Part shown: positions 1-5,563 of the stretch, piece by piece
Layout of the letters: every line of letters starts with the position of its first letter
Numbering within the stretch: position 1 is the stretch's first letter
From: Candidatus Treponema faecavium
GTDB taxonomy: Bacteria; Spirochaetota; Spirochaetia; Treponematales; Treponemataceae
DNA length: 10,317 nucleotides
Direction: 5' to 3'
Assembly: GCA_019113455.1 (NCBI GenBank)
Contig: DXHG01000110.1
Location: 1-10,317, forward strand
Position numbers and translations under genes: made by a program
The notes under the pieces: generated by a model
The model's input: the letters and a program-made list of their open reading frames with translations, nothing else
What the model was told of the DNA's origin: nothing
The model's database searches: none

Positions 1-1103
1 CCGCAGAAGTAAAAGATTTCTCGCTTGCGGATTTCGGCGTTGACCGCAAAGAGGCGCGCAAGATGAGCCGCTTTACGCAGTTTGCCGTTGCCGCCGCGTC
101 TCAGGCAATTGCCGACGCCGGTTTTACCAAAGAAAGCATTGCGTCGTGCAAGTCAGGCATTATGGTCGGAAACGGCATCGGCGGCTTTGAAACGATGGAG
201 GCGGCGTATAAAAAGTATTTTTCGGCAGGCAATACGCGCATCCCGCCGCTTTCGGTGCCGCTCTTTATTCCCAACGAGGCGGCGGCGAACGTGAGTATGC
301 TGTTCGGTATTCAGGGTGCAGCATGGACGCTTGCGACCGCGTGCGCGTCGGGTACAGACGCGCTCGGCCTTGCGCTCGATCAGGTGCGCTCCGGCCGTCT
401 TGACGTATGCGTCGCCGGCGGCACCGAAGCGGCGATTACGGGTTTCGGCATCGGCTGCTTTACCGTGCTGCAGACGCTCGCGTCTTCGTTCAATGACGAT
501 CCCAAAAAGGCAAGCCGCCCGTTTGACGTGCGGCGCGAGGGCTTTGTGATGGGAGAAGGTTCCGGCATGCTTATCCTTGAAGAGCTTGAACATGCCAAAA
601 AGCGCGGCGCAAAGATATACGCCGAGTTTGCCGGTTACGGGGCGTCAAGCGACGCGTATCACGTAACAAGCCCGCGCCCCGACGGTTCAGGCGGCGCGCT
701 TGCGATTACGCGCGCGCTTGAAGACGCCGCGCTCAAGCCCGAAGACGTGCAGTATTACAATGCACACGGCACGTCAACGCCGATAAACGATCCGGCAGAA
801 ACGCAGATGGTAAAGAATGCGTTCGGCGAGCACGCGTATCATATGAAAGTGTCTTCGACAAAGAGCATGACCGGCCACTGTGTCGGCGCCGCCGGTGCGA
901 TAGAAGCGATATTGAGCGTAAAGGCAATACAGGACGGCTTTTATCCGCCGACGATTAACCTTGAAGAACCGGATACGGCGCACGGCTGCGACCTTGATTA
1001 CGTGCCCAATACAGGAGTGAGCGGCGAGATTGCATGCGCGGCCTCTGCCTCGCTCGGATTCGGCGGCCATAACGGCTGCGTTATTATGAAAAAGTATTCG
1101 TAA
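1..1103 (+). CDS. fabF: 3-oxoacyl-[acyl-carrier-protein] synthase II (FabF), 5' end cut off
   Basis: This is the condensing enzyme of type II fatty-acid synthesis. It elongates acyl-ACP with malonyl-ACP in the cytosol. The reading frame is open from base 3 and continues off the left edge, so the ATG at 63 is internal: the residues before it (AEVKDF...DRKEARKM) already match the family. About 366 codons are present against a usual length near 412, so roughly 45 N-terminal residues lie outside. Counting from the Met at 63, the thiolase-fold triad is complete: nucleophile Cys94 in TACASGTD (bases 342-344), His235 in NAHGTSTP (765-767), and Lys267 plus His272 in the STKSMTGH segment (His at 876-878). 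The C-terminal GFGGHN glycine loop is intact. The DAA/ACAS form is FabF/FabB-like rather than FabH-like. Stop TAA is at 1101-1103, followed at once by a terminator. The upstream neighbour (often acpP in this family) cannot be seen. Confidence 0.96.
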   Translation, partial: AEVKDFSLADFGVDRKEARKMSRFTQFAVAAASQAIADAGFTKESIASCKSGIMVGNGIGGFETMEAAYKKYFSAGNTRIPPLSVPLFIPNEAAANVSMLFGIQGAAWTLATACASGTDALGLALDQVRSGRLDVCVAGGTEAAITGFGIGCFTVLQTLASSFNDDPKKASRPFDVRREGFVMGEGSGMLILEELEHAKKRGAKIYAEFAGYGASSDAYHVTSPRPDGSGGALAITRALEDAALKPEDVQYYNAHGTSTPINDPAETQMVKNAFGEHAYHMKVSSTKSMTGHCVGAAGAIEAILSVKAIQDGFYPPTINLEEPDTAHGCDLDYVPNTGVSGEIACAASASLGFGGHNGCVIMKKYS

Positions 1104-1115
1104 CGCTTTCTCTGG

Positions 1116-1162
1116 GGCGGCAGGATCAAAGCGACTGGCGCTTTAATCCTGCCGCCTTTTTT
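1116..1162 (+). terminator. Intrinsic terminator of fabF
   Basis: An 11-bp GC-rich stem (GGCGGCAGGAT at 1116-1126 with ATCCTGCCGCC at 1146-1156) continues, after a single C/A mismatch, into a further 6-bp stem (AAAGCG with CGCTTT) around the 5-base loop ACTGG. Six T residues follow directly (1157-1162). It begins 12 bases after the fabF stop. Read on the minus strand the hairpin lacks a following U tract, so it is called only for the plus strand, although aroK converges on it. Confidence 0.95.
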
Positions 1163-1191
1163 GTCTTCTGTAAAAGCCCTTCCCGCCTGCG

Positions 1192-1767
1192 CTACAGCGT
1201 GTCGCAGAGCGCGATGAGGCGGCGGCTGTTTTCTTCTATACTTACCGGTTCGGCAAAGAATACGGTGTCGGCAATTGCGGTGTATTTTTTCATGCGTTCT
1301 TCGTAAAACTCGTGGAACAGAGACTGCACCTCGTCAAACGAGCGCGGGTTATGGCAGGCGAGATATGCCGGCAGATTGGCGATGGTGCCCTCCTCCGTCA
1401 TGCGTGCATCGTAGACAATGCGCCGGTACGCCGCTTCTTCTTCGGCAAAGAGCAGCAGAAACGGTCCGAGCGTTTTTAGCACGCGCACCGCTTCATTGTT
1501 ATCGCACACGCCGCCCCCCGTAGCGACAACCGCCTGCCGCTCCGCATCCGAAAGCTCCTGCGCGAGAAAGCGGCACGCTTGTGCCTCAGCGCGCATGAAC
1601 GCCTCCTGCCCTGACTCGGCGTACAGTTCGCGCGGCGTTCTGCCCGTCATGTCGGTGATAACGCTGTCTGTATCGTAAAACGGACAGCGGTAATGCTTGG
1701 CCAAAAGCTCCCCCTGCGTTGTTTTTCCGCAGTGCTTGACGCCCACAATCACGATTGTCTTATCCAT
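1192..1767 (-). CDS. aroK: Shikimate-kinase-like P-loop kinase
   Basis: A 191-residue protein of the shikimate/gluconate kinase fold, close to the usual 170-190 residues. If it is a true shikimate kinase it phosphorylates shikimate at the 3-OH with ATP in the chorismate pathway. Visible motifs: Walker A GVKHCGKT (residues 9-16), the substrate-binding DTD (32-34), an Arg in FMRAEAQ (59) matching the conserved shikimate-binding Arg, and the Walker-B-like ATGGG (82-86). Near the C-terminus RMKKYTAIAD (from Arg158) resembles the family's R-x-P-x-Y-x-x-x-AD signature but lacks the Pro. The lid segment (about 117-140) does not show the usual RPLL. No other shikimate-pathway gene is nearby, so a different small-molecule kinase activity remains possible. 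The ATG at 1765-1767 is chosen because a -10 box ends six bases upstream; there is no Shine-Dalgarno. The gene is divergent from ptsI and convergent with fabF. Confidence 0.78.
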   Translation of the reverse strand: MDKTIVIVGVKHCGKTTQGELLAKHYRCPFYDTDSVITDMTGRTPRELYAESGQEAFMRAEAQACRFLAQELSDAERQAVVATGGGVCDNNEAVRVLKTLGPFLLLFAEEEAAYRRIVYDARMTEEGTIANLPAYLACHNPRSFDEVQSLFHEFYEERMKKYTAIADTVFFAEPVSIEENSRRLIALCDTL

Positions 1768-1773
1768 GAATCA

Positions 1774-1783
1774 AGTATACCAC
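1774..1783 (-). promoter_or_regulatory. Extended -10 promoter of the aroK-like gene (leaderless)
   Basis: On the minus strand the sequence reads GTGGTATACT: a TATACT hexamer at 1774-1779 preceded by a TGn extension. Only six bases (1768-1773) separate it from the ATG, so a start site about 7 bases after the box falls on the A of the ATG itself. No convincing -35 element lies 16-18 bases upstream, which fits an extended -10 promoter. No ribosome binding site is present. Confidence 0.7.
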
Positions 1784-1880
1784 AGGTTTTGTGTTTGCGG
1801 GCGATAATTTGCGCTGCTGCCGCCCTCTTTCCCGCGGGCGGAGCAAAGCAATGCACGTTTTTCCTCTTGACAACACGCGC

Positions 1881-1890
1881 GGCACGTGCC
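1881..1890. repeat. Perfect 10-base palindrome upstream of ptsI
   Basis: GGCACGTGCC is a complete palindrome located 25 bases upstream of the -10 box of ptsI, near the place an activator or repressor would bind. A second, imperfect inverted repeat (CCGCCC at 1820-1825 with GGGCGG at 1836-1841, extendable by GCT/AGC around a bulged G) sits between the two divergent promoters. Both are visible in the sequence; an operator role is inference only. Confidence 0.3.
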
Positions 1891-1912
1891 AGTGTTTTTT
1901 TTAGCCAATATA

Positions 1913-1921
1913 TGCTATAAT
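1913..1921 (+). promoter_or_regulatory. Extended -10 promoter of ptsI (leaderless)
   Basis: The sequence TGCTATAAT is a consensus TATAAT (1916-1921) with a TGn extension. The ATG of ptsI begins at 1928, six bases after the box, so transcription is predicted to start on or within a base of the start codon. There is no Shine-Dalgarno before this ATG. A perfect TTGACA occurs at 1867-1872 but is 43 bases from the -10, too far to pair with it. The preceding run of T residues (1895-1902) may act as an upstream AT-rich element. Confidence 0.8.
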
Positions 1922-1927
1922 AATTAA

Positions 1928-3661
1928 ATGAAGATATTAAGCGGCATCGCGGTTTCAAAAGGTACGGCGGCGGGCGCGGCGTACATTATCGAACGGCAGC
2001 TGCGCCCCGCTATTTCGGCAGAAGCGCTGCCGGAAAACGAACGCGCGGGCGGCTGGAAGCGGTTTACCGCCGCGCTGCAGAAAGTGCGCGGCGACATCAA
2101 GGCGCTGCTTGAGACGCCCGACCCTGAGCAGCAGGCGATATTTGAGTCGTACCTGCTCATGCTCTCCGACACCGATTTTATATCGCAGGTGGAGCAGGAG
2201 TATAAAAAGCAGAACCGCCGCATTGAATATGTGCTCAACGAAAAAGTAGAAGATTTCGCGTCAAAGCTGCGCGTCGCCGGAGACGCCTATCTTTCCGAGC
2301 GCGCCGACGATATTACCGACGTATTCGGCAGAGTGCTCAATGAGCTTTTGGGAGTCAAGCGTTTTGATTACAGCCGCCTGCCTGAGGGGGCGGTTGTCGT
2401 GGCGAAAAACCTGAACCCGTCAGAGGCAGGCGAGCTTGCCGCGCGCAAATGCGCAGGCATCGTGCTTGAAGAAGGCGGCGTGAACAGCCATCTGGCCATT
2501 CTCGCGCGGAACTACGGTATACCATCGCTGTTCGGTGTGCCGCGCGCTGTAAGCGAGATTGCAAACGGCGACGAGGTCGTCATTGACACGCAGGAGGCGA
2601 AAGTGATCGTCTCTCCCGACGTGCAGACAGCCGCCGCATATTTAACCGCTATCGAACAGGAAGAACGGCGGCGGCAGTGCGTTGCCCAGCACCGCCAGCG
2701 CCCCGCGCTGCTCAAGGACGGCACGCCGGTAACGCTGTTGGCCAATATCGGCACGGTGGAAGAGGCGCGCATTGCGCTTGACGAGGGCGCGGACGGCATC
2801 GGTCTGTTCCGCACGGAATTCCTTTTTATGCAGGCAGCGAATCAGGATAAAAAGAAAGGAAAGCCGATCTCGTCCATTTCCGAAGACAGTCAGTTTGAGG
2901 CGTACCGCGAGGTGCTCCAGATTATGAAGGGCAAGCCGGTTACGATCCGCACGCTTGACGCCGGCGGCGACAAGATTATCGCCGCGGCAGATATTCCCGC
3001 TGTAAAAGAAAAGAATCCGCTGCTCGGTCTGCGCGCGATACGGCTCACGCTTGCTGACACGACGCTGTTTAAGACGCAGCTGCGCGCGCTCTACCGCGCA
3101 AGCGTGTACGGCGAACTTAAAATCATGCTGCCGCTTATCACGCACGTGGCGCAGGTAAAAGAGACGCTTCGCATTATCAAAGAAGTGCACAGTGACCTCA
3201 CGCGCGAGCAGATTCCGTTCCGCGCAAACACGCCCGTCGGCATTATGATAGAGACGGCGGGGGCGGCGGTTATTGCCGACGTGTTCACGCAGTACTGTGA
3301 TTTCTTTTCTATCGGGACAAACGACCTGACGCAGTACACGCTCGGCATAGACCGCGAGAACACCGCTGTCGCAGATTTATTCAGCGAATTTCATGCCGGT
3401 GTGCTGCGGCTCATCTCCTACACGGTGCAGTGCGCACAGACGGCTGGTATTCCGGTGTCTGTGTGCGGCGAGATGGCCGGGCAGGAAGAAGGCATGAAGG
3501 CGCTTGTCGGTCTGGGCGTGCGCCGGCTGAGCATGTCGCCGCGGTTTTTGTGCGAGGCTAAAGACATTCTTTCGCACTACACGCTTGACGACCTTGAGCG
3601 CGTAAGCGCTAAGGCGTTCGCCAGGCTGCCGCAGATACCGCTTGGCGGCCCGATACGGTAA
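1928..3661 (+). CDS. ptsI: Phosphoenolpyruvate-protein phosphotransferase (PTS Enzyme I)
   Basis: Enzyme I takes the phosphate of phosphoenolpyruvate onto a histidine and passes it to HPr in the cytosol. At 577 residues it has the usual length (about 570-575). The N-terminal HPr-binding and swivelling part ends with GGVNSHLAILAR (183-194), where His188 is the phosphorylated residue; the more common form is GGRTSH, so this one has Val-Asn before Ser-His. The PEP-binding barrel shows GLFRTEFLFM (292-301), MLPLIT (400-405), SIGTNDLTQY (461-470) and the catalytic Cys513 in VCGEMAG. A Lys/Ser-rich stretch (about 302-322) makes the loop after LFRTEFLFM somewhat longer than usual. No ptsH or permease gene adjoins, so it may feed a regulatory PTS; spirochaetes such as T. 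pallidum are known to keep EI, HPr and an EIIA-Ntr-type protein without sugar permeases. First gene of the five-gene run; der follows after 28 bases. Confidence 0.96.
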   Translation: MKILSGIAVSKGTAAGAAYIIERQLRPAISAEALPENERAGGWKRFTAALQKVRGDIKALLETPDPEQQAIFESYLLMLSDTDFISQVEQEYKKQNRRIEYVLNEKVEDFASKLRVAGDAYLSERADDITDVFGRVLNELLGVKRFDYSRLPEGAVVVAKNLNPSEAGELAARKCAGIVLEEGGVNSHLAILARNYGIPSLFGVPRAVSEIANGDEVVIDTQEAKVIVSPDVQTAAAYLTAIEQEERRRQCVAQHRQRPALLKDGTPVTLLANIGTVEEARIALDEGADGIGLFRTEFLFMQAANQDKKKGKPISSISEDSQFEAYREVLQIMKGKPVTIRTLDAGGDKIIAAADIPAVKEKNPLLGLRAIRLTLADTTLFKTQLRALYRASVYGELKIMLPLITHVAQVKETLRIIKEVHSDLTREQIPFRANTPVGIMIETAGAAVIADVFTQYCDFFSIGTNDLTQYTLGIDRENTAVADLFSEFHAGVLRLISYTVQCAQTAGIPVSVCGEMAGQEEGMKALVGLGVRRLSMSPRFLCEAKDILSHYTLDDLERVSAKAFARLPQIPLGGPIR

Positions 3662-3667
3662 CACACC

Positions 3668-3675
3668 AAAGGAGA
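3668..3675 (+). promoter_or_regulatory. Ribosome binding site assigned to der
   Basis: AAAGGAGA lies just after the ptsI stop and 14-15 bases before the ATG at 3690. The spacing is long for a Shine-Dalgarno, but it is the only purine-rich site in the gap. The only other in-frame start upstream is a TTG at 3642 inside ptsI, which has no ribosome binding site. Confidence 0.55.
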
Positions 3676-3689
3676 CGGTTAGGCAATTT

Positions 3690-5180
3690 ATGAGTACAGC
3701 ATCAGACGGCATATCACCAGACAACACTGCCGGAATCGCGGAAGACACGGCAGGTCTGAGGGCAGAGAACAGCGCCGCGCGTCCGGTCTTTGACCCTGAA
3801 AAGACATACGAGCATATTCCGCTCATCGTTATCGCCGGACGGCCCAATACGGGAAAATCGACGCTGTTTAATCGCTTTCTGCACCGCAGGCGGGCGATTA
3901 CCGACCCGACGCCGGGCGTTACGCGTGATCCCGTGTGCGAGCAGGCGTTTATCAATGGAGTTCCGGTGCGGCTCATGGACACAGGCGGTTTTAAGCTTGA
4001 ACGCAAGCCGGGCACGGCGGAAGCCGTGATGGACGAGCTTGTCGTAGAAAAAACGCTTAACGCGCTCAAACAGGCGGACCGTATTTTGCTGCTGCTTGAG
4101 GCAGGCAATATCACCGGAGAAGACGAGGAGTTTATAGCGCTTCTGCGTCCGTACTGGGACAAGATTATTGCCGCGGTGAATAAAACAGAGGGCGGCAGGC
4201 TTGCAGAAACGGCGTGGGAATTCAGCAGATTCGGCTTTGGCGAGCTTTTGTGCATTTCGGCCGAACACGGCGATAATATCTCCGCGCTTGCCGAAGCGCT
4301 CACGCGCGGGCTTGACCTGTCGCGCGCGGCAGTATGCAGCGGCGAAAAAGATGATGCGGTGCGCATTGCGATTATCGGCAAGCCCAACACGGGAAAATCG
4401 ACGCTGTCAAACCGGCTTACGCACACTGAGGCCTCCATCGTAAGCGATTATGCCGGCACGACGCGCGACGTGGTGCAGGGCAGTTTTACGTACCGCGGCA
4501 GAACCTGCGTGCTGCTTGATACGGCGGGGGTGCGCAGAAAGGCTAAGGTGCATGAGAATGTCGAATACTATTCCGTGACGCGCGCGATTAAGACGCTTGA
4601 CCGCTGCGATATGGTATTTTTGCTCATAGACGCGCAGGAAGGGCTTGCCGAACAGGATAAAAAACTCGCCGATCTTGCCAGCAGGCGTGGACGCGGCGTT
4701 ATTTTTGTGCTTAACAAGTGGGATGCGCAGGAAGATCAGTCAAAAAAGGCGTTCCGTACCGTTGAGCGCAGCATAAAAATTATGTTTGCGCATATGGAAT
4801 TTGCGCCGGTGCTCGCGATTTCGGCGCGTGACGGGACGGGCATAAAGCAGCTGCTTGACACGGCGCTGCGGCTGCACGCGCAGCTTACGCAAAAGACGGA
4901 CACGGGCGTGCTGAACACGGCGCTTGCCGACTGGCTTGCCGCGTATCCGCCGCCGTCAGGACGCGGGAATGCGTTCAAAATACGGTATATGGTACAGACG
5001 TCGATTAATCCCGTATCGTTTCTGCTGTTTGCGACGCGGCCTGAAGCCGTGCCAGAATCGTATCTGTCGTATCTGCGCAACCGCATCAGGCGGGATCTCG
5101 GCTACGACAATATTCCCGTGCTGCTCGATGTGCGTGCGAGCCGAAAGAGATGGGAAGAGCGGGAGCGCGGGCATGAATAA
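3690..5180 (+). CDS. der: Ribosome-assembly GTPase Der (EngA)
   Basis: Der is a tandem-G-domain GTPase needed for maturation of the 50S ribosomal subunit. From the ATG at 3690 it is 496 residues, longer than the usual ~440, because about 40 extra residues precede the first G domain. GD1: P-loop GRPNTGKS (50-57), switch I TPGVTRD (74-80), DTGG (97-100), and at the G4 position NKTE (164-167) instead of NKxD. GD2: GKPNTGKS (230-237), TTRD (257-260), DTAG (277-280), canonical NKWD (342-345), SAR (378-380). The C-terminal KH-like domain (about 395-485) includes GRGNAFKIRYMVQTSINPVSF, where Der normally has its KH signature. Both P-loops carry Thr where NVGKS is usual. It follows ptsI by 28 bases and precedes the MerR-like gene by 17, so it is likely co-transcribed. 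The TTG at 3642 would add 16 residues translated from ptsI's end and is disfavoured. Confidence 0.95.
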   Translation: MSTASDGISPDNTAGIAEDTAGLRAENSAARPVFDPEKTYEHIPLIVIAGRPNTGKSTLFNRFLHRRRAITDPTPGVTRDPVCEQAFINGVPVRLMDTGGFKLERKPGTAEAVMDELVVEKTLNALKQADRILLLLEAGNITGEDEEFIALLRPYWDKIIAAVNKTEGGRLAETAWEFSRFGFGELLCISAEHGDNISALAEALTRGLDLSRAAVCSGEKDDAVRIAIIGKPNTGKSTLSNRLTHTEASIVSDYAGTTRDVVQGSFTYRGRTCVLLDTAGVRRKAKVHENVEYYSVTRAIKTLDRCDMVFLLIDAQEGLAEQDKKLADLASRRGRGVIFVLNKWDAQEDQSKKAFRTVERSIKIMFAHMEFAPVLAISARDGTGIKQLLDTALRLHAQLTQKTDTGVLNTALADWLAAYPPPSGRGNAFKIRYMVQTSINPVSFLLFATRPEAVPESYLSYLRNRIRRDLGYDNIPVLLDVRASRKRWEERERGHE

Positions 5181-5186
5181 GACGCA

Positions 5187-5190
5187 GGAG
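5187..5190 (+). promoter_or_regulatory. Ribosome binding site of the MerR-like gene
   Basis: GGAG lies 7 bases before the ATG at 5198. This picks that start over the out-of-frame ATG at 5194. Confidence 0.75.
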
Positions 5191-5197
5191 AACATGG

Positions 5198-5563
5198 ATG
5201 CAGTTGTATTCTATCGGTGAAGCGGAAGAACTCACCGGTATTAAGGCGCATGTGCTGCGTTACTGGGAAAGCGTGGCGCCCGGTCTTGCCCCGCGCAAAA
5301 GCATCGGCGGCAGGCGAGCGTATTCCGCGCGCGACTTGCAGATTATCATGCGGCTGAAATATCTTATCAGAGAGCGAAAGTTCACTATTGAAGGTGCGTG
5401 CGACGAACTGATTGCCGAAACGGAGCTGTACACGGGCGCGGAAAGCGCCGCCGCAGACGCGCTCTGTGAGCTGCATGAGCTGCGCGGGGAGCTTTCCGAC
5501 TTGTATCTTACGGTGCGCAAATACCGCCGCGCGCGGAAGGCGGAGGAGACGCAAAACGACTGA
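5198..5563 (+). CDS. Small MerR-family DNA-binding regulator
   Basis: A 121-residue cytosolic protein. Residues 1-70 form a MerR winged helix-turn-helix: YSIGEAEELTGIKAHVLRYWE (4-24) is the recognition unit, GGRRAYSARDL (37-47) the wing, followed by LKYLIRERKFTIEGACDEL (53-71). Residues 83-106 (ESAAADALCELHELRGELSD region) look like the dimerising coiled coil. There is no C-terminal effector domain and only two Cys (68 and 90), neither placed like a metal-binding site, so a metal or drug sensor is unlikely. The LRYWE form belongs to chromosomal MerR-like regulators of unknown ligand. It sits inside the operon between two ribosome-assembly genes, 17 bases after der, with its end overlapping or touching the next gene. 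Its target is not apparent. If it autoregulates, a site near the ptsI promoter would be the place to look. Confidence 0.85.
   Translation: MQLYSIGEAEELTGIKAHVLRYWESVAPGLAPRKSIGGRRAYSARDLQIIMRLKYLIRERKFTIEGACDELIAETELYTGAESAAADALCELHELRGELSDLYLTVRKYRRARKAEETQND
5542..5548 (+). promoter_or_regulatory. Strong ribosome binding site for the rsm22-like gene
   Basis: GGAGGAG, a near-perfect Shine-Dalgarno, lies inside the last codons of the MerR-like gene. No ATG, GTG or TTG in the next frame follows at a usable distance; an ACG does, after a 7-base spacer (5549-5555). This site is the main reason the downstream start is placed at 5556. Confidence 0.6.

Noticed and set aside
1116..1162. Bidirectional terminator serving both fabF and the aroK-like gene
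   Set aside because: On the minus strand the stem is followed by CCCCAGAG rather than a U tract, so only the plus-strand function is supported.
1867..1872. Perfect TTGACA as the -35 of ptsI
   Set aside because: It is 43 bases from the TATAAT; the usual gap is 16-18. No -10-like hexamer lies at the right distance after it.
3642..3689. TTG start for der giving 16 more residues
   Set aside because: It overlaps the 3' end of ptsI, has no ribosome binding site, and the only purine-rich site lies before the ATG at 3690.
3377..4438. Long open frame on the minus strand (353 codons) opposite ptsI and der
   Set aside because: It lies wholly antisense to two strongly supported genes, has a Ser/Arg/Ala-rich composition with no recognisable domain, and reflects the GC-rich codon pattern of the real genes.
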